Shown here: positions 40,356 through 52,252 of the stretch, in pieces | How the letters are laid out: every line of letters starts with the position of its first letter | How positions within the stretch are numbered: the first letter of the stretch is position 1 | Assembly: GCA_963669155.1 (NCBI GenBank) | Contig: OZ022585.1 | Location: forward strand, 25,873,213 to 25,937,212 | Length of the DNA: 64,000 bases | From: Arbacia lixula | Taxonomy: Eukaryota > Echinodermata > Echinoidea > Arbacioida > Arbaciidae | Reading direction: 5' to 3' | Notes under the pieces: generated by a model | What the model was told of the DNA's origin: nothing | Seen by the model: only the letters and a program-made list of their open reading frames with translations | Database searches by the model: none | Translations under genes and position numbers: made by a program

Positions 40356-42070
40356 CTGCTCATTGAGAATAGACAGGGCTATTAGTTAGGCTTATATATC
40401 ATCGGTCCATTGGACATGTTGGAGGCGAAGTCTCCAAGTGTTACATAATCGAGGATAGACGTGATAGATGGCGATAACAAAAGTCCTTTGACTGATTCCA
40501 TGTCTATAAATTATGCAGAAAATGATATTTAAATAATTCCAATGATTACTCTGAGAGAGCAATGTTATTTGGTCGTCCTTACATGAGTTTGATACATGTC
40601 TCACGGATAGACACTCAAACATCGCTTTTACAGTATTCATGCAGTTATGGGGTGCATCTTGGAATTTGTGGAAAACAGGAGTAAGTGTGAACATGTAATT
40701 GCAACAATTTCCTAGATATTCGTTCTCCTGCAGTCAACATTTCACAAAATCATGTATATTGGCTCCCTCTTCCTACTCTAGCTACTCCACCTTTCCTAAC
40801 GCACTTCCTGTCCTTGCCTCCTCAATTCTCACTCGAATCAGCTGCCTTTCTCCTTCCCTTCTGAGCTAATGATAATCTAACTATATAGTTCCACCAATAT
40901 TGGTTGCACCTACCTGTTTCGCTGGAACCCTCCACCAACAACCCTCGGCATGCTATCTTTAGTTTACTACTCTGAGTCACGTTCCTCAATAATGCGCTGT
41001 CTGTCTAGGATTTCGACGCCACGCTGTGCAGACGAGTCCACTTAGCAACCATCCATCTAAACCTATGAAATGCCTTTCTTCCCATTCATCAAAGATTGGA
41101 TGAGGTATTCGCATTGGCCTGCAAAAGACGGAGTAAGGCGCTTATGACATTAATGTACGATTGAGTCCCAGAATAACACGTCCAAATAGATTTCAGAAGT
41201 TCCTTCATCCAACTGCATGCAGAGTTCGCAATTCTAAGCTACAAGGCTTCCCATGTCAAGAAGTGATCTATTCAATGCACATCCTCTTGTTCAATTCATC
41301 GTCTGTTGACATGACTTCTTCACTCTTCCAGTGAGAATTCTTTTCTCCTTTGACACACCAAAGAAAAGACCCACCGCATAGTTTTACCACTTTCCATTCT
41401 CCCCGAGCGACTTCGCGCACCAGTCACTTTTCTTTTGTCCGCCGCTTCTCATTCTTTGCAAGCAAGTGGCGCCTGCGATATAAAGAAGAAGAGAAAGGGC
41501 CACACGAATGTGTCAAAAATGCTCAGAAAATTATCTGGCTCGGGAAAGGAAACTGAAGAGAAACGTTATGTATAACTAAAGCAGAACATGTTTATTTTCT
41601 AGAGATCACCCAACAGCGGTATCGACTTGTTAGTGAAGCTCATGTTGAGAGAACGAAGTTATTGCTTTTTTTTTTAAAACTCTTAACCACACATCTATAT
41701 GCAGATTGCAGAACGAGTCGGGAATTGGGGGGTTGTTTCAAACTTCCATACACTAATATAAATTAGCTTTTGTGTGCTTTCTAAAGGTGCTTGCTATTTT
41801 TTCATAAAAATATACCGCTTGCTGAATGTAAAATAAAGAAATGACCTCGTTGGATGAAAATCGAAGCATATATTTCGTTAGTTGTAGAAGAGCGCTTCAT
41901 TCTTCAGTAGGAACGGGAGGGATAATAAACCCAGAACAAAATGACATTCAGAAAGTGCAGAACTATACTGATGAATGTTCTTAGGGAAGCTCAGGCATAA
42001 AATAAACAAAATTGTTTATAACTATTATCGATCTCAATTTGTATGAAAGTGTTTTTCAGTACTTGATTTG

Positions 42071-42578
42071 GGGGATACTGTATTGTTTTGTTTTTTCTCA
42101 AGGACAGGTCAAAGTAGAGAGCACTTCCCCCACCCCACCCCAACCCCACCCCGCACCTCGCAACAAAAAACAAGTACGATACCATTATTATGATTATCCC
42201 AACTAAGCGTTGCTGAAATGTCATACCAATAACATTATTCCCGTCGACATGTTCGACGGCGTCGAAATTAGCTTTGTTACCATGACAACTGTCGTCGAAG
42301 GCCTTGCTCAGCTAATATGACGATGACGATGGGGATACTGTATTGTTTTGTTTTTCTCAAGGACAGGTCAAAGTAGAGAGCACTTCCCCCTTCCCAACCC
42401 CAACCCCACCCCGCACCTTGCAACAAAAAACAAGTACGATACCATTATTATGATTATCCCAACTAAGCGTTGCTGAAATGTCATACCAATAACATTATTC
42501 CCGTCGACATGTTCGACGGCGTCGAAATTAGCTTTGTTACCATGACAACTGTCGTCGAAGGCCTTGCTCAGCTAATAT
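42071..42578. repeat. 248-bp segmental tandem duplication
   Basis: 42071-42318 and 42331-42578 are near-identical (offset 260), joined by GACGATGACGAT. Differences are about one base lost in a T run and a few changes in the CCCCACCCC stretch, implying a recent duplication. Confidence 0.97.
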
Positions 42579-43512
42579 CTGTGATTTTTTTTTCTGATGC
42601 TTTGCTCTCGACTCATTATGATGCAAGCATACGCCTTGAGCATGTCTCTGGCAGAACTGTGAAGGAGTGCCCAATAATATGTTCATGGTGTATGCGCTTA
42701 TGACGATGAATTAATGCTTTTCATTGAAATTTACATTTGAAGAAGGTATTATATTCTCTCACCTGTTAGGACTGTGGGGATTATAATCTATGTATTCAAC
42801 TTTCCTGCATTTAAAATATACAATGTTCCTTCACGGAAACGCTTGCTAGACATTTTCCATAGCAGATATCAGTTCCTGGCAATAGATTATTTGTAAGTAA
42901 TGTCCGCCTTTCAGTAAGCTACCTAGCTCTTCAAGATACATTCAACCTGAAGTGGTTTTCCATTGCCATGGTTTCCCTGAATATCCGCTTTTCAGTGCTG
43001 CCTCCGCTCTGACGCGCTAATGGCCCGTTACGGACTCTTGTATATGAAAGTTACATAGAGTACATCAACCGTTTAATAAATGCAGATTCGTTGTACTTTT
43101 CTTCTAGTCACATAGTATCTTTACAAAGACTTTCTCTTTGATCCCATTTGTTCAATGCCGCCGATTTCAATGAAGTAAAAAGGCTCTAAATGTGATATCA
43201 GGTTGCAGTACAAAAGTCTCGATTTCACACTACTCCGCATCCGCATCATATTCCATGCACAAATTGCTAGAAACGTTACAAGATATTTTCCTTTCAGACA
43301 AGTAACATAAAAAACGTGCCCAGCCGCGCCCAAGCTAGTATTTTCATCTCGAAAAGTATTGAATGTCGTATTCACATGTCCTTGTATATAACTAAATAAT
43401 AATTATAAATCTGAAATGTATGCATATTCAGGAATATGCATGACCTATTGTAAAATCCAGGTGGACATGACGCAATCTCGCATGCATCATATTGTTAAGA
43501 GCAGTTGTTAGT

Positions 43513-43686
43513 AAGCAAATAATCAACGTCGGTGAAGATAATGGGACGAAATATCACTTCCGAGGCTATCTGGATGTAGCTATCTCTCCGAAGCTTTAAG
43601 CTGAGGAAAGATAGCGTATACATTCAGATCGCCGAGGAAGTGATAGCTCGTCTCATTGCCTGAAACCAAAAGTTGATTATTTGCTT
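43513..43686. mobile_element. Fold-back MITE, ~80-bp arms
   Basis: The left arm beginning AAGCAAATAATCAAC pairs with the right arm ending GTTGATTATTTGCTT. Further pairing covers GGGACGAAATATCACTTCC with GGAAGTGATAGCTCGTCTC and GATAGC blocks. The central loop has CGAAGCTTTAAGCTG. About 174 bp, non-coding. Confidence 0.85.
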
Positions 43687-44079
43687 TATATTCCACATCT
43701 GATACCAGCAATCTATAAAATAAATTACAATTTAACGTACAAAAGCATTCGTGTCGGTGCGGCTACATATTCACGCGACGCTCCGAAACCCGGAAGCAAA
43801 TTGACTTTGTGCACGTTGCTATATAGACTCTACAAATTCCAACGAACACTATGACATGGTGATGCTAATTTGTAAGATTTTGACGGAAAAGCAAGAAGTA
43901 ATCGAAATTCTCTTACCTGTGCGGTATCGGTGAGAACATACATCCTCCGAGAATACTATTCATAATTGTAATAAATTACAGGCGAGTGAAATTCTAGGTC
44001 AATTTTGGTACGAGGTGGTAGAGAATTGCACACTTGCTTTGGTGAAGTACTGTGTGGGGGAAATGGAAGGCTTGCATTG

Positions 44080-44235
44080 CTTTGTACGTACGCGCGCGGC
44101 GCAGCGCGCTATATAACCAAAAATTTTAATTTCCGCGCGCGCACCGCGGTGTCGTCTGCGCCGATAGTCCGAGCTACGCACTTTTATTTCGCGCGTACTC
44201 AACGTGTTTTATTTCGCGCGTACTCAAAATATTGA
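44080..44235. promoter_or_regulatory. CpG-dense promoter-like patch
   Basis: Runs of CGCGCG surround CTATATAACC (TATA-like) at 44108-44118, and TTTATTTCGCGCGTACTCAA occurs twice in tandem near 44183 and 44208. CpG is otherwise scarce around it. No coding exon can be attached to it. Confidence 0.3.
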
Positions 44236-44591
44236 TCACGCTGTAGGACTGTGAGGAGTGAAGAGATCAGCGAAACCAAAAAGTACTATCACCTACAGTG
44301 TAACGAACTTTTCTGTTCAGGTGATCAGATGGGAAAAACTACGCTTCATCACGTGATCAACTCTTGACCAATCATATAGCAACATTCTTAGTATGTGGAA
44401 TATGATAATGATTATTGAGTGGTGGATTCAAACCTTGTTAAAAGGGATAGATATCCAATTCTGTAAACATCCTTGCTACTTTAGTAATCTATTGTGATAA
44501 ACCTTTGAATATTTAATGAGATTTTCACTTTTGGACGATTTTAGACCTCAAAATTGTTGTGTATGAGATAATCAATTCAGAATACAACAAT

Positions 44592-44680
44592 GACCACTGC
44601 GTATCACACTTGTTAAACCACTAGCAACTGCCATCACAGTTTCATTTATAATGCATGATGCTTAATTCTGGCATATGTGA
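44592..44680 (+). repeat. Dispersed repeat copy B
   Basis: Partner of 23868-23945, in the same orientation; the shared core is CACTAGCAACTGCCATCA. Copies differ by several substitutions and small indels, so this is an old family. Confidence 0.6.
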
Positions 44681-44711
44681 TGAACAGTGACCAGAGCTTA
44701 CATTTACACCC

Positions 44712-45050
44712 TACCCTCCTACATGTCCTAGGAAACATACAGATTGAGGTGTGTTTTTTTACACCATGCTAACTGCATGGCCTAGGGAATCTAGAGTTCG
44801 GACTTTTTACCCTGCCTACCTGCATGGTCTCGGGAAGCGAAAGATTGGGCTTTTCTTCGGAGAAGGTTTGTGAGGACTGCGTCTTATCTCTCGTTTCACC
44901 CTCTCAGGCCGAAAAGCTGGAACGGCCAGATTTTGGAGTGGCTCTGCCCTGGTGCCGCGGAGCGTCCGAGCGTCGCGTCGCCGCAGCCACAGGCGAGAGG
45001 GCGGCGGGGAGGCGAGGCGAGGCAGCGGGCCATCGGTTCGTGGCACAACG
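44712..45050. repeat. Degenerate ~47-bp tandem repeat running into a GC island
   Basis: Three diverged units share TGCATGGYCTMGGGAA-type cores near 44722, 44774 and 44821. They are followed by an abrupt GC-rich, CpG-rich stretch (44930-45035: CCGCGGAGCG, CGTCGCGTCGCCGCAG, GGCGGCGGGGAGGCGAGGC). No gene is recognised; long open frames on both strands reflect composition. Confidence 0.45.
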
Positions 45051-45929
45051 TGGTTATTACTAGCATTGTTAATCTTTATAATGGGGAGTTTGATCTGATG
45101 GCTGCTCATTCCAATATATATATATTTTATAGTTCTCAGCAATCCGTCGATAAATATATTTCAACCAGTTTGCCTACAGTGTAAGAAATCACATGTACCT
45201 AATTCAGCAGCATCGCGTACATGCAGCTTACACACATAATCATCATCATCATCATCGAAGTTCGATGTTTTTACGTTGGCGCGATGGAACAATCTCCTGA
45301 GAAACCGATGTCAGAATATGTTTTACGAGTACTTGACTCCTGTAACAGCAATATGGACGGACAAAAATACCACGTGTCCAGTTGAAGCAAGCCCGACATA
45401 TACGATATGTTCACCATATAAACATGTGATTTATTGGCCAATATGAAGCGAGGAATAGATCTTGAGTAGATGGTAAATCCGAATTGATCCGTGCGTCATG
45501 ATCAGTACACGATGCAAACAGCCATCTCCCAATGCACAGATTGCACAAGATTGTCCGGTCTTTATGCTACAATAACATTGACAATAACAAAAATACTCCG
45601 ATGAAGATGAATATAATATGTAAGTTTTCTTGAAGACGCTGAATGAAATAAACGCAAGTACAGTATCACGCCCCAAACAGCTTTATGAAATTGCTCGGCG
45701 ATGTAAATCGTAACGCGGCGGTGTTCCTGCAAGCACCATTGGTTGACTTTTCTGTTCATTCCAGAACCAAACCTGAAAGTCGCAAATGTATTTCCCAGTA
45801 TGTGGCCACTGCGGGATAATTAGCGATGTTATCTCGCCGATTATATTATAATAGCAATCCCACGTGACTGCATAATTCCATTTGAGGGAGAGAGAGCTCA
45901 TTAAAGCTTCGCGCCCTTCTACTTGATAT
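45051..45929. other. No feature recognised
   Basis: AT-rich with a short (CAT)n run near 45241-45256. No gene or repeat element identified. Confidence 0.5.
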
Positions 45930-46157
45930 ATCTGCTAGCTGCCCCTCTCCTCCTCCTCCCTCTTTCATCATTCTTTCCCTCCCTCCATGCTTCCTGGCCC
46001 CACCTTCTCCACACATCCCCATCTCCCTGCACGTTGCCTCTGTGTCCCACTGCTATGTTCTCTTTTATGTTCTCTATATGTTCCCCACTCCCATCCTCTC
46101 TTCCGCATCTCTCTTTCTCTGTCTCATCTTCTCTCTCTTTCGCCCCCCTCTCTCTCT

Positions 46158-46191
<34 letters not shown>

Positions 46192-46813
46192 TTATTTAAT
46201 CATTTAATTTATTCATGCTTATAAATTTAAATATATCCCCAGCCCCATCTCCCACTCACTCTGTTTCATTAACCAACACTAACCAACATGTTCTCGATCT
46301 CTATCGCTCCATCTCTCGGAGGCATTCTTCCTTTCCTGTTCTGTCTGGCTGTATACCCATTGTTCTCCTATCCAATCATGCTATCAATGTCCATTAATCT
46401 TCTCTTCCTCCCTTTCCTCGTCTTAGCATCTGGCCCCGTGTCACCACTCCTGCCTCTCTCACGTACCATCATCTTTATCTTACAACCACCATCCTCGAAT
46501 TTTACCTGTCATGGCTGTTGCGTAACCCGAAGGCCTTCTTTCACATACACACACACATACTATACATAGCAATCATTTTCAGCGTTTTGCTGTACCCGGC
46601 ACCCACCCATTCCTCATCCTCTGTCTCTGTTTTCCTTTCTCTTTTTCGCTTCCGATCACTCTTGTCTCTCTCTCTCTCTCTCCTTCTTTCTTTCACATTT
46701 CCATTCAAATGGCAGCGTTATTTTGAGCAAGCAGCTACTTCTCTTATCACGTTCTAGTCTGTATTTATGCCCCTCCTATTCCCCTTCCCCATGTTCCCCT
46801 TCTCCTTTTGCGT

Positions 46814-46864
<51 letters not shown>

Positions 46865-46980
46865 TCCCCATGTCTCGCATCTCTTTCCCGTGTCTTTCTC
46901 TCCTGTACGTCCTTTTCCCGTTTCTGTATACCCTGTCATTTATTTCTTTCCGAATCCGTCACTCTCACTCTCTTCGGAAA
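45930..46980. repeat. 1-kb pyrimidine-rich tract with (CT)n blocks
   Basis: The plus strand is overwhelmingly C/T for about 1 kb, with pure (CT)n at 46165-46192 and 46819-46862. Frames read as Ser/Leu/Pro repeats and are compositional artefacts. Confidence 0.92.
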
Positions 46981-47259
46981 TTCCATTGTTAAATTAAGGT
47001 TCATTAACTCTTAAGATCACAGTCACGTGACCGTGGTATAAAGTAATGGGAGCAGGTGATTTGGGAATAACAGTACTTCTCAGGTTGCCATCTTCTCTCC
47101 AATCTATACTCGAAATCACGCACAAGTAATCAATTAGTGGCAGTGGGGGCTGTTTTCAGATACGGCAGGTGATTTTAATTAATATGATTATTCTAAGTAC
47201 AAGAAACAGAAACAGAAGAACGCGGAAAATGTGACAGAAAGATGTATATTTATGTATGT

Positions 47260-47366
47260 ACACAACGTGGGAGAGGGAGGGTCAAGAAGGAAATGACTGA
47301 AGAGAAAGGGAGAGAATCTGAGAGGAACAGGGAGATGCGGGGTGAACTGAGTGAGAGGGAGGGAGG

Positions 47367-47397
<31 letters not shown>

Positions 47398-47484
47398 TGC
47401 GATAAATATTGTGGGGGAAAGTGAGTGAACGGGGAGGAGAGAGAGAGAGAAAGCTTGAAGGAAGGGAGACGATGGAACAGGAAT

Positions 47485-47543
<59 letters not shown>

Positions 47544-47548
47544 GGGAG

Positions 47549-47596
<48 letters not shown>

Positions 47597-47632
47597 GGGG
47601 GGGGGTGGGGGGGGGGAGGTGAGAGAAAAAGA
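47260..47632. repeat. Purine-rich tract with (GA)n and a G-run
   Basis: The plus strand is G/A rich with (GA)n at 47370-47393 and 47487-47592, ending in a G10-T-G10-type run at 47594-47616. It mirrors the pyrimidine tract 300 bp to its left. Confidence 0.92.
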
Positions 47633-48129
47633 GCGACAGAATCACAAGAGTATATACACACACATTTATTTGTTTATTTTATTTCACGTTTTATTCAACC
47701 ATGGTGGTCTGTTCTGTCTCGTAGACTGCTCTTCCTAAGATCACTGGGATAAAAACGAATCCTATAGAACAGTGCAACAATGAACAAAACAATTACAACA
47801 GAATACAATGAGTACAACATCAAATAAAACTAACGAGTATAAAAATGAAAACGAGGAATACCTAACAATCCCAATAGAATGTGTAATTTTACCCCCCCCC
47901 CCCTCCTCCTTTAACGCAGATCCCAGGTGTAGCTTACAAGATGTTTTACATATTTAAACTTAGTGAGCGTAATACAAGAGTGACCAGAAAAGTGAAGGAT
48001 AAACTAAATTTCGGTTTATTAAACAATCTATACGAATACTTACGATGTCGACAACTTCGACGACCGTGATCGAGCATTACTAGACGAAGGCGCTTTGGGG
48101 ACCTCGAGCTGAAGTCTGCGGTGTCGACC

Positions 48130-48410
48130 GTTGCTGCCCATAGCAGCTTATATCAGTGACTCGAAATAAGGTATGTCTGCTTACACCAGTGTCTCGAGTT
48201 GAGTTGTATTTACTAACACCAATATATCAAGATTAGGTTATGACCGATAACACCAGTATCTCAATATAAGGTATGTCCGCCAACACAAGTGTCTCGAAAT
48301 AAGGTATGTTCACTAACACCAGTGCCAGTAAGGCAGTATCTCAGGTTTAGTTATGTCCTCTAAGACCAGTATTTCAAGATTTCCGCTTAAAAACAAGTGT
48401 CACGAGGTAT
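48130..48410. repeat. Degenerate ~42-bp tandem repeat, about six copies
   Basis: Units of the form AACACCAGTRTCTCRAAATA-AGGTATGTC recur near 48150, 48191, 48235, 48276 and onwards with strong divergence. Confidence 0.75.
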
Positions 48411-49680
48411 CCCCAATCCAAGCAGTTCATAGTAGAATGATTGTCAAAATAAGAGTTCCTCACTTAGGATTTTTCAGGCACCAATGAGCGAAAAGTCCGT
48501 GATTTCTGTCACATTCGTGCTTGTGAACAAAACATGAAGTCACCACTCTTTACGTGAAGAGTCACATGCATTATGAGCAATGCTTCAACCTCCCAAATGT
48601 AGTAAGTTGATCATGATCATTTCCATTGTTCCAAGTAGCAATCGGCATTACTCTTCTATATGAAATGATTATCATTTCTCCTGAACGTAACATTGACACG
48701 GTTGATACGATCAATTATGACTCATAGCGTCTGGTTTACGACAATGTTTATGAGTCCACGCACTAACAATACATATGTTTGTCGTCAAGAGAAAAATTGC
48801 GTTTGCTCAGAAGTTTATATATTTATGATCCATTGTCGCCACACTTTAAACTTTTCAGTTCATATTTACATATTCAGAGTGATGTGTGGTGTTTGTTGTT
48901 CTCTTGATCTGTTCCGATGATCTATGGTCATGAGCGTTAGGTGTTTAGGCAAGGACACTCGATGATCTATCTCAGGTAGCTGCTTCCATTTGTCTGCTCT
49001 CTTTCAGCACAATATCAACCGGCACACTGTGTGTTCATGTACCACGGGAACTGTTGGTCTATATGAGCTAGGTTTCACTTGTGCAAAATACATCAATGGC
49101 AGATAATGGGTTTAATAGCTGAACGTCTCCCATCTATTACGTGCAAATACGTGTACCTTCGTCATCTAGTCTGGCTCTCAGCGTCATCGAAATGGTTTCA
49201 GTGAAGCTTCCTGAAACTCATTAAATCGCCTTCAAATTCAGTTATTATGGTGCGAGGTCCGCTGCTTTACGCATATTCCTATATCCGGAGTTTTAAGATT
49301 TCCCACAGAATGTATCAAAGAATCGCACGGATGACATGCATAACTCGGAATAAATGACTCGATTGCATTGAAGTCATTACACTGGGCGGGGATCATGCAA
49401 ACACAGATGCAAGAAGAGTATGGTTATCGATTTATTCCATATTATTTTCATATGACCAACAAGGCAAAGTCAAAGTCACGTTGCCAGGAAACTAACAGAT
49501 CATCATATCAACGTGTACGAACAGTGCCAGTCCCTGATAGTAAGACACCTGCCGGTATAATGCGGTGGAGAAAGAAATTGTCCCTTTTCAGTCATGTTCT
49601 TTGAAAGAAATCCGTCGTCATCTTCAGGTCGACAGATGACGAAGCCGTGTAATCGGGGCAGTGAACCTCGCTTAACTATG

Positions 49681-49840
49681 TACTATGTTCTCCATGCGCA
49701 CCATTCATGCCATTAATGCACATTTATCAACTATATACTATGTTCTTCTTGCGCACCATTCATGCCATTAATGCACATTTATCAACTATATACTATGTTC
49801 TTCTTGCGCACCATCCATGCCATGAATGCACTTTTATCTT
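49681..49840. repeat. 55-bp tandem repeat, three copies
   Basis: The unit TGTTCTTCTTGCGCACCATT plus CATGCCATTAATGCACATTT starts at 49686, 49741 and 49796. The third copy has three or four changes. Confidence 0.95.
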
Positions 49841-51878
49841 ACAGAGCGGACTTTCGTATGACACTGAAGAACTTAAGGCCAATAGGGCGCCCTCAAACAC
49901 CGCTCGCTGGTCCCTGCAAGTTGCAAGAGGATGTGCGTATAGCGACGGTCGGTTTGTATCTATTGCAGGTCAGCAAAATATTGGAAACAATGAACACAAA
50001 TTGCATTTACTATTTGCCGTAGCCAATTCTTAATAGCAGCCCCTGTCTTTTCCAGCCTGCTAATCTTCGAAATAATCAGATTGCTTATAAGAATGTGACA
50101 CCTCGGGTATGCCTCAGGTGCACTGAATACCAGATGGGTTCTTTTAAAACAACCAGTGTTCCAAAATTGGAAGAAAGCTTCCCACGACTGAATCCGGTGA
50201 AGATAAAATAAAATCCACCAGCTTCCCTTTCTCCTGGGTATTTCTCACAAGACATCGCCAGACATGGGCAATGGTCCGAAGCTACTATTTTGACGCGAGA
50301 CTTTCCCGTGAGTGGCACAAAAGATGGAATGACAGGCACGTGCAGGCTGCGCATATACATGCCATAGGAGGCGCGTGTTAATGGGAGCCTGGGCTGCGTG
50401 TGCTCGATGTATGGACATTATAGAGAGGCGTGAACGGAGAAGCCACAGCAATTAAGAAATCAGCGGTATAAATTGTACATCTTCACCAGAATACATAGAA
50501 CACAAAGCGATGTACATTCCCTGGTGACAGTTTGGGTAAACAGTGCATCCATCAGATATTAAGGTGGCTGAGGGGATTTATAGCACTGGGTATCCTTACA
50601 TCTGCAGCTAACAGGGCTTAGCATTCATCCTTGAAGTCGAATCAGCTAAATATTGAAACAAAACAAAGACCACATAACCTGTAGGACGACCATCATGACA
50701 ATAGCACCGATGTTTTCTTTCCATTCCCAGGAGAAGTAGCAGATCACGTGGTATTGTCATGAATGTGGTCGTAGATTTCAGATGATTGCTTGTACGTTTG
50801 TCGCTTAAATTCGCCCCAAGGTTAGGAAGGTAATCCACTTTTGAAACAGGATTTTCCAGTCGAAGGCGTGTACCTGCCTCTTCCCTTTGACAAAGTGATT
50901 ATGTTTCCTTTGTTACGCATTTCTGCACTTCTCTGGCTGCTTGGTGTATATCTGTCCGTGTTGTTCTATCCTTGCCGCAAATCACTGCTGGCTCTATCCA
51001 CCTCTCAAGACATTCTTGCAGTTAATGGTTTTGTTCTTGCTCTTACTTTACATTCATCTATAAGACGAAGCAATCTTTGTGAACTTTCTTCTTGATTTGA
51101 ACACAGAATAATGGACATTTAATTCATAGTTCAGACTAGCCCCGCTCCTCTTATTTCATCCAGATAATGGCCACGACAACTGCCGAAGGCACACTTTATG
51201 ATTGAGATAATCGAGAATGCGTTAGCGACGTGGTGTGATAAACGAGTGGATAGATATCATCATAATCTTCTTATGCTAAATCACCCTTCCTTCATGATTC
51301 CACATGTTTGTGTTAGCTCAATCGTGCTTGCCCATCTGCGTATTGAATAAGTAACGAGACGCCTCAAGGGATTACCCGACTGTCAAAAGAGTTTCTTCAA
51401 GAGGGCCGTGCGTTGTCTTGGAAGCCTCGTATACAAAGAGGACGATGGAGACGATGGCCATTACTAGAAACCATGAAGAACAGAAACGAAAGATGAGCGA
51501 CAGACTAGACTACCCAAAACATTAACTAGCTAGCCGCTGACGTTACCGACGTTCAGAAAATCATCTAATTTTACAAGATCGGGATAGTTTATCTCGTTCT
51601 CCTGAGAGTGACTGAAAACGATTTGAAGATATTTAAAATTCATAATTACCTATGGCCTGAATGTATTGTCAAAAGTTTCAAAGAATGGACATCACAGCAA
51701 CCATGGCAACGAGCACGTCACCATGACTACTACAATTGCCATAGTGAATCGTCTTACTTATATAATCTTCTGATTATATTTACTTGATATACATGATATC
51801 ATACAATTCAATTACGTCTAAATCCATGCGCCTTGTTGCAAGGCCAGATCATGATGGAATGAAGATGACATGCCGGGA

Positions 51879-52252
51879 GAGGGGTGATAGGGGGAGGGGT
51901 GTGGGGGTGGAAGGGGGAGGGGTGTGGGGGTGGAAGGGGGAGGGGTGTGGGGGTGATAGGGGGAGGGGTGTGGGGGTGGAAGGGGGAGGGGTGTGGGGGT
52001 GGAAGGGGGAGGGGTGTGGGGGTGATAGGGGGAGGGGTGTGGGGGTGATAGGGGGAGGGGTGTGGGGGTGGAAGGGGGAGGGGTGTGGGGGTGGAAGGGG
52101 GAGGGGTGTGGGGGTGGAAGGGGGAGGGGTGTAGGGGTGATAGGGGGAGGGGTGTGGGGGTGGAAGGGGGAGGGGTGTAGGGGTGTAGGGGTTGAAGGGG
52201 GAGGGGATGTAGGGGTGATAGGGGGAGGGGTGTAGGGGTGGAAAGGGGGGGG
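51879..52252. repeat. 23-bp G-rich minisatellite, about 16 copies
   Basis: The unit GTGTGGGGGTGGAAGGGGGA plus GGG alternates with a variant in which GGAAGG is GATAGG. As 23 is not a multiple of 3, the frame rotates through three peptides. Strong G-quadruplex potential; it ends in a G12 run. Confidence 0.96.

Larger units (their letters stand above)
37769..42070. other. Upstream/intergenic, mostly unrecognised
   Basis: Contains the degenerate 55-bp repeat (38310) and the uncertain open frames at 39662-40355. I see no promoter, RNA gene or exon that I can defend. Confidence 0.45.
47633..51878. other. No gene recognised; two small tandem repeats
   Basis: Apart from the tandem repeats at 48130-48410 and 49681-49840, this stretch has only short open frames without protein-like signals. 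Confidence 0.5.

Noticed and set aside
45923..47663. Many overlapping Ser/Leu/Pro and Arg/Glu open frames
   Set aside because: Same cause: the pyrimidine and purine tracts are stop-poor in several frames.
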